A stretch of DNA of 64,000 nucleotides from Thereva unica (GCA_949987705.1 OX465281.1:192807112-192871111); one strand, 5' to 3'. Shown: positions 44,830 through 57,525, numbered from the stretch's first letter. The notes: generated by a model from the sequence alone, not told the origin. A program made the numbers and translations.

Positions 44830-45440
44830 TTCCGAATAATATCGATGCTATCGGTTGGAGTTTCGCCATTTGAAACGCCCAAAATTTGGTTTTTTCAAAA
44901 CTGTTCCATAGATATGATGCTTTCAAGCATGCATCCTTTCAGCTCATTTGCAGGCTTTGATTGAAGTATAACCGACAAAGTTGATCAAAAATCCCCTGCA
45001 AGAAGTGTCAGAGCCCCTACCATAGAAGGAGTTTCCTCGGAAATCTCGTAAAGCTCTATCATGCGCTTCGACCGATTTTTATAGGCCATGGTGCATTTGC
45101 CCCAAAATAATAATTCTGCCCAGATGTGGCAATACGGGAGTTTTTACTGATGTTACATGCAGGTGATTCTATCTGGATCAAATTCAATAGGAATTTAGGT
45201 GCTAAATACACTAAACATCCATCATCAAGTAGCGTTAATGCAATTCCCGATGATGTCACTGCAAGTGTAATCTCATTCCAATCGACGCCAAATTTAAATT
45301 GATAAGAATTGTTTTGCCTAAACCGCCTGGAGCATATAGAAAAAATCCCGCTATTTCCTTTAGCTGTACGTGGCAGGATTTTACGATAATTTTTTTTATC
45401 AACAACTAATTGTGTTGTTTGAGTTTTCACGAAAAGTTTA
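44830..45440 (-). pseudogene. Helitron-type Pif1 helicase relic
   Basis: The minus strand follows the N-terminal half of Helitron helicases. It has a decayed Walker A region (FRQNNSYQF in place of GGTGKT-FLI), ITLAVTSSGIALTLLDDG, LNLIQIESPACNISKNS, then in other frames an ALRDFRGN block and decayed DEINACLKAS-like residues. The ssGIAatLL block differs from the Helentron type at 63.6 kb (CASTGKAAVAIDG), so it represents a separate Helitron lineage. Rep and the C-terminal motifs are missing. Confidence 0.7.
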
Positions 45441-46935
45441 AACTGAATTACGTTGAATTGAATTTCGTTTTTCGTTCAGGCAATGAACGGTTTAAACTTT
45501 AAAGTATTCAAAGTAGTTTATATTCCTTCTTCTGTGCTCTTCGAGTGCCTTCGAGTGACAACAAAATCCATTTGGAACTCGAAAATTGTCTAAAAATTTT
45601 TAGAAACTTCTAAGGAGGTGAGCATATTTTGACATTTTTACAGCATAACCTCAGCGTAAGTACTCCGACGAAAATGAAACGCACCTAATATCTCTTAAAT
45701 CTGTTCATAACATTATCACCGGGTCCTAAAGTGCTGAGGTTACTAAAGATGTGAATTCCCGAATTCCGATGGACCCGTCAAAACTGGAGACCAGACTTGA
45801 GTGTACCTACGAATATGAGATTCAGGAAATGATCTAAAACGAGACGAATACGATTCCTCTCATGCTAGTGTAGGGCTGCCATCCGTCCGGGTTTCCTCGG
45901 ATTTGTCCTAGTAAGGGAGGGGTCCGGGGGCCGGGCACTATTTGTGTCAGAGGTGACCCGATCAATTGAATGATCTCAATAAATTAAAACAAATCTTAGT
46001 TAAAAATTGACCTGTCATCCGCATCCAAGCGGCGAAAATGCTCTCACTTTATTTCAAAGTTGCAGTGACAATTCAATTATCAAACGTACACCGATCCGAA
46101 ACGAAAGGGGAACTTAAACCAGTCGTTCAAGGAAACCAAGATTTTAGTTATCAAACGTTCGTCCAACCGATTTGTTTTCAGATCAAAATGACCAAGCAAG
46201 GGTATAGGAATCACTAAGGTTTAAGTAGTAATTAAATACTAAGGTAAAACGTGATATTTTTTTTTGTGTGGCAGTACTAAATTCAGAAGTCACTCTTTGT
46301 ACCACCAGTCCGCCATGTCGTTTGCCACGTCATGGTGCAATGTCGACACTGATAAAAAAATCTTAGCTTAAGAGACTTTTTCTTGAACCAAGAAAATAAT
46401 GTTTTGGATATAACGAAAACAAAATTGTCTACGTCAAAATTGTCTTGGATGAAGACAAAAATTGACAAGAAGTATGAAAAAAAAAATATCTTGGTTTCAG
46501 ATACTCATTTTTTTAATTTAAGCAACTGAACTTCTTAGTCAAAAAATATAAAATTCTTGAAGCAAGCAAATCAATTTTCTTGACGGCTGTTTTGAATAAG
46601 GACTCATATTTTTTCTAATGATCATATGCCAGTGTCAAATTAACTACAATATTTCCACGTAATAAAATAGTGAATTTCCAAAATAAATATTCTCGAATTA
46701 AAACTTCATCGTGCCTTGATTTAATACGAATTTTGTTTTGAATAAAAAATATTTAGTCTCATGAGTAAAAAATTAAAAAATCTTATTTCGAAAAAGACAT
46801 ATCTTGGTCGAAAAATATACAATTGAGCGAAGAAATACAATTGCTTGGCTCAAGCATTTCTAGTGTCTAAAGCCCCCCATACACGGTCCAATCGGCTGCA
46901 CATCCATGCTGTACAACCAAAGCCTTCTACATTCC

Positions 46936-48201
46936 CACTGGGGTACGGAAGCCTACTTTAAGACATGACGAAGCCTTCTTTTGAAGCTTAGGAGCGCTTC
47001 CTGTCCGTATCTCCCGTCATATCTTTTTTATAATTGTATGTCATTGGGAGGAAGCGTTGCTTTTTCTTCCCGACGGAAGCGCAATGGAATCTCTTTTGTA
47101 GGGGCTTTTTTGAAAGCTTTCATTGAACGTTCAAACTGTTAAAGAAGTTTCCTGCTTAAGGCTCAAACAGCTCGTTTTTTATTTACTTGAAGAACAAGTT
47201 GTCTGTTGAGGAGAAAACTAAAATCTTCCTAAGACCTTCCAAAGGATACGATGTGGAAGCAATTCTTTACTGCTTATCGAGAATGGCTACAATATTTTCC
47301 CGCTGGGTTTACAAGCCATGCTGTAGGTGTGTGCCCCAACTTCCAACTGTAGGTGTGGTCCCAACTTAAATTCGTGAAATGTCAAAATTCCATTAAAATC
47401 AAAGGGAAAGAAGTTTTTGTGTCGCGAAAAGTGCTGTTACGAGTGTGATTTTATTAAAAATAAAACTTATTTCCTCAAAATAAAAAACGTGTTACAGTGC
47501 AAAATGTGCCCAAAATAAGTAACATAAGTTTGCAATTTAAATACATATGTTACTACTAAAATTTACGGGTTTTATGTTGGTAAAGGAAGAACAAAATGTC
47601 AAAATCCCTTTAATAACGAGGAAATCAAGTGTTTCGTGCCACGAAAAGGCTTTTATTAATGAAAGTGCCGTGATTTTTTGTTAAAAATAACAGTTTTTTA
47701 AAAAGTTAAAAGCAAAATTTTCGTTTGGGCTTTGATTCTTACTTAAATACCCGAAATTGTTCTCTGGGGGCATGTTGTCACCTGAAGGACCATCCAGTTT
47801 TTGTTGCAGCCAGTTTCAGTTTTAAAGCAAAATGAGAAAATGAAGATAAGTTGAAACGAATAGTATGCTAAAAATTCCTAAATATTTATATAAATTTATT
47901 TTTAGCGGTAGTCTCCTACCTCCATGTACAATATTTGCTTGGTAAGATAAACATGGAAGGAAATTTGAAATAATATTCATTAAGGAAGAAAGGGCTGCAA
48001 TTACATTTATTATTTACATTATTAACACAACTTTGTAAATAAATAAATAAATGTTACAATTAATGTCCATAAATTTTGTTTTAATTTGGTTAAAAAAAAT
48101 TAATTGATTCCCAATAAACGCACATAGCCGCACTCCACACAGTTTGACAGCTAAATTGAAGTCCTATTGTGCTTTCATTGTGAGTGTGAGATTTCATCGT
48201 G
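46936..48201. other. Stretch with no recognised gene
   Basis: Between the Harbinger-like left end and the LINE. The frame at 47187-47369 was not recognised. Confidence 0.35.
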
Positions 48202-48548
48202 CATGGCTTGTAAATTTTTTTTTTTTTTAAGCATATTTATTTATTCATTATAATAAGACTTATAGGCTATGCTTAAACCTACTTTCTCTATCTAACTTAA
48301 CTAACTTACTGGTCCTCCACGGACACTCTAAGGTAAACCCTATTTAACTTAATAAATTAATTAATTTTGCCTTTCGGCCTCTTTATTTATTTAATTACTA
48401 CAAAGCTTAACTCTAAAATTAACGCTAAGAAAATTGTAAGAAAAGAAAAACTTAGCTAATTTAACCTATTTTATAAAACTTAACTTAAATAATAAGACTT
48501 ACAACTACCTAATCTAATCTACACATTTAAATCCTACTAACTAGTCTA

Positions 48549-48603
48549 GTCGGGCGACAGCCATCAGACTCTCAGGCGACAGAACTGATACCTCTCGCCC
48601 GAC
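48549..48603 (-). other. Hairpin in the LINE 3' UTR
   Basis: GTCGGGCGA (48549-48557) and TCGCCCGAC (48595-48603) can form a 9-bp GC-rich stem in an otherwise AT-rich UTR. It may be an RT recognition structure. That role is inferred. Confidence 0.55.
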
Positions 48604-48792
48604 AGCGCACACTACCCCTATTCGACTAAACCTAACCTTAAAACTACCTATCTATCTTAAAACTAAACTTATTACAATGGTAATTCTATATCTATCCCTA
48701 TTTCCCCTACTGGGATCCTAATCCTACTTAGGCTAACGCCTGCATTCACACCATGCATACACTCATTCGCACATTAACATGCTTTATTTATT

Positions 48793-51791
48793 TTATTCCT
48801 CCAGCCACCAGTACTTCGTACTGGCCCTGGAGGCCTCCTCCCTATCTGAAGGGCCGACTCGCGTGCTGAATCGCAGGAGCTCTGCATTCAGTCCATCGGC
48901 TCGTTCGTGTAACACACGTTTATCCCGCGCCCGACGATAAACGTGGTATATGAAAGGCACTCCCTCTCTGTCTTGTATCAGTCCTAATGAGTCTAGCCAT
49001 GGGAATGCTTCGGGTGGTACATATCCTGTCCGTCTTGTCGTGTCATAGTAGCTTGGTTTGGGGTAGTAAGCCCCAAAAATGAGAGGATTGGCGCTCTCTG
49101 CCGCTCTCACAACATAATTTCGGATCAATCTGATAATGAAATTGTCTATCCTCATGGTTGCTGCTTTTCCGTACAGGATGTCATTGGCATGGAATTTTTT
49201 GAAGTTTGACTGAGGCGTTCTATACATGCTTAAGCATGCCCTTAGGCATTGTCTTTCGAACACCCTCAACTTCTCCATATATGATGGGGATATGTTCCAC
49301 CATACGGGGCAGCCGTAGGTGAGTACCGGTCTGACTAAGGTCTTATAGCAATTCACCTTTACCCGTGAGTTAAGGTGTTTACTAAAAAAGAGCCTCTTCG
49401 TCATTTGGAAAGCCTTACGGGTTTTGGCTATAGCAGCACGTATATGACTCTCGTAATACATGTACTGATCCAGCCAAATCCCTAGGTACTTAACCTCGGT
49501 TTTCTTCTCTAGCGTTTGTCCCGCATGGCTCCGAATATGAAACGATCGCCAGTTCCTCCTAACATCGCGTGGAGCTTTATTAAGAGGGGTCCTAAAGAGA
49601 ATCGTTTCGCATTTTCCATGATTGATTTTCAATTTCCAATCATCAGCATATTGCTCTATTTTATCGAAATCATGTTGCAGTCGCGTCTGGATTACGTCAA
49701 TCTTCGGTCCTGTCCTGTATATAATAAGGTCGTCCGCGAAAGCCAGGGCATTCGGAAGAAATCCAACTATATCACTTATGTAGATATTAAAGAGTAGCGG
49801 CGAATTTACTGCTCCTTGTTGCAACCCGTTTTTAATTTCTAAGACCTGTGAGGTAAGGTTCCCACTTTTAACGAGAAACTTTTTCCCCGTTATCATGTCG
49901 TAAATTATGCGAAGCAGAGAATCGTTCATCCCATACCTGGTTAGCTTTAGAAGTAGTCCTTCAACCCATACAGAGTCAAAGGCCTTCTCCAAGTCAACCA
50001 GGCATGCTCCCGTACACTGTCTCTTGGCAAAGTTCCAGTGTATGTCGGACACCAATTTTGCGCAAGCATGGATAGTGCCATGTTCCGCTCGAAATCCGAA
50101 CTGGTTGTCCGGAATTATTTTATTTTCCTCAACCCAACTTGTCAGCGAACGATTAATTACAACTTCAAATACTTTGCTGATGTTTGGACGTAAGCTTATT
50201 GACCGGAGATTAGCTGGGTTTGTTCTATCTTTGTTTCCTTTAGGTATAGGATATACCACAGCCGTTTTCCAGTTTTCTGGAAAATAGGCATTGTTCAAGC
50301 AATTGTTGAACAGCGTGGTGTATATGTCGATCGCACACGGAGGTAGGTGCTTCAGAACCACATTCGGGATGCCATCGATCCCTGACGATTTCTTATTGTT
50401 CAGCATTTGAAAGATTTGCAGAAGTTCATCCTTCTTCACGAATATTGAGTATCCGGTCACCCTTGGGATGTTGTCCGCTGGGCAATCTTCATTGAATTCA
50501 ACTAAATGTCGATTCTCAGATCTCCATACTCTTATTTCGTTCTGAAGGTCCGGATCTTATTGCTCCAATACAGATTTATGGCTTTGGAGTAATTCTCCTT
50601 AATTAATTGTTGGAGGTTTCGGATCATCGACTTTACTGTTGCGATCTCTGGATTCCGTCGGTCCTGGAATTGGCGGTGTAGTGACTTGAGCCTCGAAAGC
50701 AGAATACTTTTATGTCTTTGTAGATTGTCAATCGTTGAGTTTCTGTAACAGTCAGTGCAGTTGCGTCCTTTTACTTTAGGTATGGTCCGGTCCATTGTTT
50801 GCAAAATAATTCGGTCCATATTTTTCAGTATACCGTCGATTTCGTCTTTAGTCAGGGTTCTGTCTGTCGGCGGTGCTAGCCCTTCCGTCTGTATGGTGCG
50901 GGAAATCGTTCTGGAGAAACGTGGCCAGTGTGCCCTATGGTAAGCATAGGGGTGCACTGTAGCATATTGTTCCAGCTCGATCGACTCGCGTGGCACTTTC
51001 ACCGTGATTGAGAGTCCGTAGTGGTCGCTGTCGTAAGGAACCGTTTGTAGGCAATTCATATTCTCGTCATTTGTTCGGCCGTTGTCTAGACGTGAGTCAA
51101 GCAAGCATAGATCCAGATATGAACCACCTCTGGGATACGATGGCATATCTGTAGCAAGTAGTGAAACCTTCTGCAGGATTCTGTTGTCCTCCAGCCATCT
51201 TTGTAGCTGGTTACCTCTTGTATTGGCTGTTTGATTTCCCCATGCTCCGTGTTTGGCATTTAAGTCGCCGGCCAATAAGTAATAATTTTCTTCCGCTCCC
51301 AGGTCTAGTATGTGAAAGAGTTGTTCCAACTCGTTGACGAAACGTTCTGCTTGAGGGGCTGCGGGTGCGTAGGCCGCGATCACATACATCCTTCGTCCAC
51401 TTTGGAGAGGGATATATACGATACAGGCTTCCAGCACTCGAAAACGTTCAATGTCTCTGTTTTGTTTGACCCGAAACTTTATTCCTTTCCTGATAAGGAT
51501 AGCCGTTCCGCCGCCCTGGACGGCCCCAGGACGATCCCGTCTGACTACCTCGTAGTCCTTGTACTCCAGTTTGTGTTTCCCTGATAATTTAGTTTCGCTG
51601 ACAAGGAGCACATCGGGAGCTTCGTGTTGCAACAACGAGAGGAGGTTCGCCCTTCTCTCGATCCTAATGATTGAATTGGCATTTATTGCCACGATTTTGA
51701 TGGAGTTCTCTTGAGGTACTGGCATTATGCGCTTACGGGTCTGCGTGGAAAAGCACGGAATAAACCAGGTCCAGTCTGGCACTGTGCTCAT
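48793..51791 (-). pseudogene. LINE ORF2: endonuclease and reverse transcriptase (one frameshift)
   Basis: The start ATG at 51791 directly follows the ORF1 stop (TAAATG). The endonuclease part has INANSIIRIERRA, VLLVSETKL, AILIRKGIKF, YYLLAGDLNAKHGAWGNQ, SYLDLCLLD and DSDHYGLSI, so the catalytic set looks complete. After a frame change near 50530 (AAATAA where AAAATA would keep the frame) the RT follows: NNKKSSGIDGIPNVVLK, FGFRAEHGTIHAC, LVDLEKAFDSV, NGLQQGAVNSPLLF and ALAFADDLIIYRTG with the catalytic pair, then VKYLGIWLDQ and LVRPVLTYGCPVWW. No RNase H domain is evident. The protein nicks the target and copies the RNA there. Clade: Jockey/I group. Confidence 0.9.
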
Positions 51792-53149
51792 TTACCTGCC
51801 TTTGAATGTTGGCCAACTGTCCCTGGATAGACAGCAGATTGCCTTTAACTCACTATCCACCGAGGGTGTGGCCTGTGCTACTTTAGGAGCTTGTTGTGGT
51901 ACTGCCTGTGCTCCCATTGCCGCTTGGGCAAAGGATACATTTGGCCGTACTATGTTTTGGAACATGGCCATTTTCTGCCTTTTCTGTTCCTCAATTAAAT
52001 TTTTTCTCGCTTGTATACGTTTTTTTAGCTCTGCGTATTTGGGGCATCCCCGATAATTAGCGGGGTGTCCTTTTGAGCGGCAGAGCACGCAGTATAGCTT
52101 AGTCATGTCGTCCACCCGCTCTTTGCCCAGCGGGCATTCCCCTGGCTTGTGGTCTCTATCGCACTTTATGCACCTAAATGCCATTCGGCAGTTAGGCGCT
52201 GCGTGCCCGAACCTTTGGCATCTCATGCACTGAAGGACGCCATCTTTTTTGGTTATTTTTTCCCAACTCACTATGAGATGACCAACATCCCTTATTGATT
52301 TAAGGGCGTCTAGTCGGCTCTCTGGGGATAGCTGAACTAAAAAGAAAGGGAGTGTCTTTTTAGCTGCGCGTGATCGCGGTGTTGTAAATGGCTTCACCGT
52401 TAAAAAATTTAAATTGTCAATTTTCTTCTCTTTCAGCAGAGTAAGAATTTCTTCCGGGTCCATACCGGGATCCAGGCCCTTCAGGAGGACGTTTATTTTT
52501 TATCTGCTTTTGCTGTATAGGAGAAATATTCTGTCTCCGTTCGCTCAAGCACACTTTTCATTTTTTTAAAATAGTCCATTTTCGCACACATAAGGGAATG
52601 GTGTCCGTTAGACTGTCTCTTAACCGAATACCCTTCCCTCCCAATCACTCTTAAAGCTAAAGCTAATGTGTCTGAGACACTTTGATTAAATATATTGATT
52701 GGGGGTACCTTTTCTTTTCTTATCTTCCCTAAACTGGTTTTCGTTATTCTTGGTGTTGTTGACGTTGTTGTTGTTTCTGCTGCTGCTTTTTTTGAAGCTT
52801 CTTCGGATGAAATTTTTGCGGCCACTTTTTGTGGAGGAGGCTGTTTGCTGCAGTTTTTTGTCTTCACTGTGTTGATGAGTTCTGCGAGCGCTTTCTCATC
52901 TTCCTCATTTGTCATCAGTGGAGCGAAGGAGTTTCCTACTCCAGTATATGACGGATGTTGCTGTATGTCTGTAGGTGGCACACTCTCGCAAGAGCTCTCG
53001 TCGCCACCGCTACAGTTATCCCCCGTTGTTGCAGTCAGCTCATCAGCTGGCGATATTTTTGTTTTCCTAGGATTTAGGAGTTTTTTTGTTTTTTTTCTTT
53101 TTTTAATTGTCAATGCAATCACTGCACTATTTGAGGGACGGGGGTCCAT
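51792..53149 (-). pseudogene. LINE ORF1, gag-like zinc-knuckle protein (one frameshift)
   Basis: The N-terminal part (MDPRPSNSAVIALTIKKRKK, 53149 downward) is basic and then low in complexity. After a 1-base frame change at an A-run near 52495 the second part contains FLVQLSPESRLDALKSI, as in the domain before the knuckles of Jockey-type ORF1 proteins. Three Cys-His knuckles follow: CMRCQRFGHAAPNC, CIKCDRDHKPGEC and CVLCRSKGHPANYRGC. Such proteins bind element RNA and form the RNP. The frame change may be a real mutation, an assembly error in the A-run, or a -1 frameshift site. I cannot decide between them. Confidence 0.88.
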
Positions 53150-53483
53150 GTTATGGCCCGCTCCCCAGCGTTCGTTTCGCTTTTTGTTATTTGTAATATG
53201 GGCACTGCACTTTAAAATATCAAATTATTTCAAACGTATAGCGTATGGCACTATTTTATAGGCGCGGTACCGCGGTAATTTTTATTTAAATACTTGCTCT
53301 CAAAAAAAATAGTTTTTACTTATAGAATTTTCGTCCTCGCTGTGTCAAAAAGCAAATGTGTAAATTAGCTCCTTTCTATTGATGGAGTCGTATAACTCAT
53401 GGCTTGTAAATATAGAAGGCTTTATGTACAACCAAAAATGTGTGGGATATCACTGTGCTATTTGGTTGTACAACTTCATTTTA

Positions 53484-53965
53484 TGTGCGGTCGCGAAATG
53501 GTTAACATGGGTAATAACCAGCAGCTAAAATTATTGTTATCAACGATGGTGATAGACATTTTCTCCGAAGAAAAAAGCAAGAAAAAGAAGAAGTCTATGG
53601 ACCAAAGAATGGCTCTTGAAACAGCAAAAATAATCTCGCGTTAACTTATTAAAAGAGTTACAAGAGACATCCATGGAGGATTTAAAAATTTTCCTCAGAA
53701 TGGATGAAAAAAAAAATACTATAAATTATTGGAATTAGTGACAACTCTCATCAAAAAAGAAAATAATATGATGAGGGATAAAATTTCACCCAAAAAAGGC
53801 TCTCCGCCACTTTGCGATTCTTATCCGCGGTCCATGTTTTGAAGATCTTAAATATTTAACCGCAGTATCTCCTCAGAGTTTAGGAGTGATTATAATGCAA
53901 ACGTGTGAAGCAACACAACAGAGTCATAAAATTTGCAATAAGATTCAAGAATGATTTTTGTTGTA
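53484..53965 (+). pseudogene. PIF/Harbinger transposase fragment
   Basis: Across several frames the plus strand reads NLLKELQETSMEDLKIFLRM, LLELVTTLIKKENNMMRDKISPK and FEDLKYLTAVSPQSLGVIIM followed by QTCEAT. These are consecutive blocks of the N-terminal half of Harbinger (HARBI1-like) transposases. The DDE catalytic part that should follow (a GxxxGAIDGKH-type block) is not seen. The KSKKKKKS stretch before it may be the start of the same protein. Confidence 0.75.
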
Positions 53966-54697
53966 TCTTTAGCTCAGAGCTGGACAACATCGAACAACAA
54001 CCTTTTTCCTACACGCTCTTGCGGCAGTGAGTTGCGTTCGTCCTATTCGCTTTTTCGGCTTCCAAGTGCCAGGCTATGCTTTACTTGTTCTTTACCTAAA
54101 AATAATATTTTCCCTACCTAAAGGGTTATGTAAGTTTTTTTTACGTAAAAACCTGCAATGGAATAAATTAAATGATGCATTTTTTGAGTGTAAATTGAGC
54201 TATTTTCCTAGAAAAGGAAATATTAGTCCTCCCTGCAAATTTCCGTAAATTTAACAACAGCCCAACAGAAAACGAAATAAAAAATTTCCGATTTGCCTAG
54301 TTTGGGGATGTTTATGTTATCAGAGATTTTAGAATTGTATTCACAAGAATAATTTGCCATTCACAAGAAGAATTTACTCTTTTCCCCTCACGAATAATCC
54401 AAATGCATCAAAATTTATTTAAATAATAGCTTTGTTCGAAATTAAATAAAACGAGAGAATTTCATTAAAAGTAAACTTCTGAAGGACGTGTTTCGATGTT
54501 CTTCAACTAAAGAAGGATGAATTACAACCAGGGATCGTAACTCTTACAATAGAAAAAATCAGAAATTAATACTTATTTTGAAATATATGATTTAAGAGAA
54601 GAGTAACAGTTAAATTTTAGCAAAAATAATAAAAGTTATTTTTAACTTACAACAAAAGAAATATTATTTGAAAACATTTCTTTAGAATGAAGTCATA
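53966..54697. other. Stretch with no recognised gene
   Basis: AT-rich DNA between the Harbinger relic and the Tigger-like left end. Confidence 0.35.
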
Positions 54698-55099
54698 TAC
54701 AGTGAACTTCCCTAACTCGAATCTCAAGGTACTACAAAAAAAATCGAGTTACGGAGATTTCGACTTACAGAAATACACAAAAAATACACAAAAAAGTAAT
54801 TTTTTATTTCAAAGAATTCGCTAATTTTTCGGTAATAGCGGAAGAAAGTCTCCTACATCCCAATATTCAATTTTTTTGTTCTTTAACATTCACATCCCAT
54901 GTTTTACTGAAGAGAACTTTCGTGACAATCCGTTTTCTATAATGTTGTTTTATATTTTTAATAACGCCTTGGTCCATTAGCTGTAATAATGGGGTCATGT
55001 TAGGTGGAAAGTATGCAAGTTTGATATTTTTTAGCTTTTCTTGTACATTAGTTGGGTGTGCAGGACAGATATCAACAAAGTGCCTGTTTAGACGGTTCT

Positions 55100-55205
55100 C
55101 TTCCAGGAGCGTTCCTCATGAATTTTGTCGATGAAGAGGGAAGTGGGGTTGAAGAGAGGTACCACCCCACTTCTCCCTTCATCGGCAAACTTCGTGGGGA
55201 ACGTT
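55100..55205. repeat. Short inverted repeat, about 42-bp arms
   Basis: CGTTCC...GTCGATGAAGAGGGAAGTGG is repeated inverted as CCACTTCTCCCTTCATCGGC...GGAACG, about 80 percent identical, with a 10-base centre. Confidence 0.75.
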
Positions 55206-55349
55206 CCTGGGACCGAACCGCCTAAACAGGTGCAAAGAGTAAAATGTTCCTTTTCTGACATAAAGCTCACTTGTCATCCAAGCCTTCTTGCTACTTTCAT
55301 AATCCATACAAGTGATTTGATATCTTTCAAACAACGTGGATTTTTTTAT

Positions 55350-57525
55350 AATAATAGAGTTTCCCTTCTTATGCAGAAGGCGCACTTCTCAGCTGGGCTG
55401 AGACACATTTACCACGACCACTCTTTGGACCACCTTTTTATAAATCCCAGGACTGAACTGCCCTTGGAGGAGATATAATTGATGTGGGTGGAGAAATCCA
55501 ACTTACTTTCTAACCTAACCCCAAGATCGATTATAGATTCAGTACGGGAGACCTTGTTGTCAAGGAAAGTATAGTCATAAGTTATAACACCACGTTTCCT
55601 ACAAAAAGTCATGATCTCGCATTTACTAATATTAAGCACAAGGTTGTTGTTGGAACTCCGAGAATAGAAGGTGTTTAGATCTACTTGCAGAAGTTTGCAA
55701 TCCTCTATACTCCTTATGTGGCGATACAGTTTGATGTCATCAACGTAAATGAGGATTTTACAGTGCCTTAACTGGGTAACAATATCGTCAATTGGTAAAA
55801 TAAAAAGGAGAGGGCCAAGATGACTACCTTGCGGGACTCCAGAGGACGCTTCGATGTTCTTAGATTTGACTCCGCGGAATAGAACCTGGTAGGATCTATC
55901 GGCTAAGTACGACTGGAACCATACCACAAGGGCATGCGGAAAGCCTAATTTCTTTAGTTTAAGAACTATAATAGAGTGGGAGAGCTTGTCGAAAGCCTTA
56001 CTAAAGTCTGTGTAGACACAGTCAGTTTTGCAACCAGTGACAAAGCCTCTAATTGTGTGTGAAGGGAACTCCAGTAAATTAGTGGTAGTGGAACGGGCTG
56101 CAAGAAAACCATGTTTGTTTGTTGAGATAAGGCTCTTGCAGATAGGGGCGATAGCAGAATAAATAATAGATTCGAAGAGTTTTGGTATAGACGATAATTT
56201 CGCAATTGGCCTATAATTAGATATTTCGTTTTTACAGCCTTTTTTATGGACAGGTATTATAAAAGAGTTCTTCCATAAGGTTGGGAAGCGCCCTTTATTT
56301 AGGGATTTTTGAAATAAACGTAGAAGAGGAGACGGTAGGGCCCCTGCACAGGATTTTAGAACAGCAGGAGGAACTCCATCAGGGCCGGACAAGAAATCCT
56401 GTGGAATTTCATTTGTATGTTTCGATATATCTTCCCTGGTTATAGACAGGGATAAGCTTTGAGCCGTTTGAATTGCATTGATATGTCGAAAATTGTCTTC
56501 ATCTGGTTGGAAGACGGTCATAGCAATTGAGAAATGCATGGAAAATCACAGTGTCTTTCCTTTTTAGGTAGGTTTTCCAGAGTTTATTCTTCAAGTTTTT
56601 GGTACGTCTCAACTCATTGTTGTACCACGGGGGGGTTGATCTGGACGACTTTAACCGCTCAATAGGTACACAGGATGCGAAGGTTTCATACAGGACGGAG
56701 TAAAATCTGGCTACATCGACATCCAACTCATTAGGTAAGAGCAACCAATTGAAATCGACCGAAGTGAGCTTGGATGACAATTCCTCAAGGTTGGCTTTTT
56801 TAAAGTTAAAGGTAAAAGTTGACTCCTCTGGGATTGGCTTATTGTTAAAAACAGAGCAATAGCTCAGTAGGAGAGGAGGGTGATAATTATCGACAGGTGA
56901 CAAGACAATTGCGCTAGGCTCAACATTCATGTTGTCTGAGTCGGAAAAGAATACAAGATCTAACCGCCTTCCTAAAATATTATTCACACCGCTCATTTGG
57001 CACAAACCGCAAGAAAATAAGGAATCCAGAAAGCTGGATTCCCTAGAATTAAGGTTGTTTTCAGGAAGGTAGTTATCGTCATTATCGCAAGTTACCCATT
57101 TCACATTGGGTAAGTTAAAATCGCCTACGAGTAGGAGTCCGTCTTTGGGATGCATCATATCTAAGATATGTTTTGTGCAAGAGATTAGAATATCGTAGAG
57201 GTTTTGACCTTTATCGTCAAGAGTGCTGAACATATCTGGTGGGATGTAAAAGCAAATTAAAAATAGGTTGTTCTGGACAATGGAGACTTGAAGAGCGAGG
57301 ATCTCAATGTCCAGAGAGTTTAAAAAATTAGGAAGCGTTATTAAGCAACAGTTGAGAAGGTTACTACAGGCAAGTAATACACCACCTCCACGAGCCTCCG
57401 AGTCAATATAGGTATCTATCCCTCCGAAAAACTTGGAAGGAGGTATCGAAAAGTTCGGCATTCAGAACGACGCTTTCTAATTTTAAGGATAGGGAACTCA
57501 GGGCATTGTGATTTTGTAATAACGA
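55350..57525 (-). mobile_element. CR1-like LINE, second copy with two internal deletions
   Basis: It starts (57525) with a scrap matching ORF1 of the first copy at 12706-12755, then jumps to the endonuclease region matching 13550 onward, so about 0.8 kb is missing. A second gap of about 0.2 kb lies at 56519-56539. The 3' end joins the conserved terminus (CCTTCT, loop GCATA, AGAAGG; 55352-55440), skipping the last part of the RT and most of the 3' UTR. It sits inside the Tigger-like transposase. Confidence 0.85.
55409..57461 (-). pseudogene. CR1-like ORF2 remnant, copy 2
   Basis: Endonuclease part (57461-56499): ARGGGVLLACSNLL, CFYIPPDM, LLVGDFNLPNVKW, LGRRLDLVFF and DNYHPPLLL. RT part (56539-55409): SGPDGVPPAVLKSC, NSFIIPVHKKGCKNEISNYR, LAARSTTTNLLEF, YTDFSKAFDKLSH, SSGVPQGSHLGPLLFIL and ILIYVDDIKLYRH. 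The catalytic box is YVDD rather than YADD. The frame ends after GFIKRWSKE, so the thumb and C-terminus are gone. The two parts are separated by the internal deletion at CYDR. Confidence 0.88.

Larger units (their letters stand above)
48216..53397 (-). mobile_element. Full-length Jockey/I-group LINE, 5.2 kb
   Basis: CATGGCTTGTAAAT lies at 48202-48215 and 53398-53411, a 14-bp target duplication. Transcription runs right to left: a 5' UTR of about 250 bp, ORF1, ORF2, a 3' UTR of about 560 bp and a 3' A-run (T-run on the plus strand at 48216-48229). The only coding defects I see are two single-base frame changes. A full-length copy with an exact duplication suggests recent insertion. Confidence 0.92.

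Noticed and set aside
46871..46935. The left end of the Jockey-type LINE or of the hAT element
   Set aside because: The LINE is bounded by its own 14-bp duplication at 48.2 kb and the hAT end lies at 45871; this end resembles the Harbinger-like right end instead.
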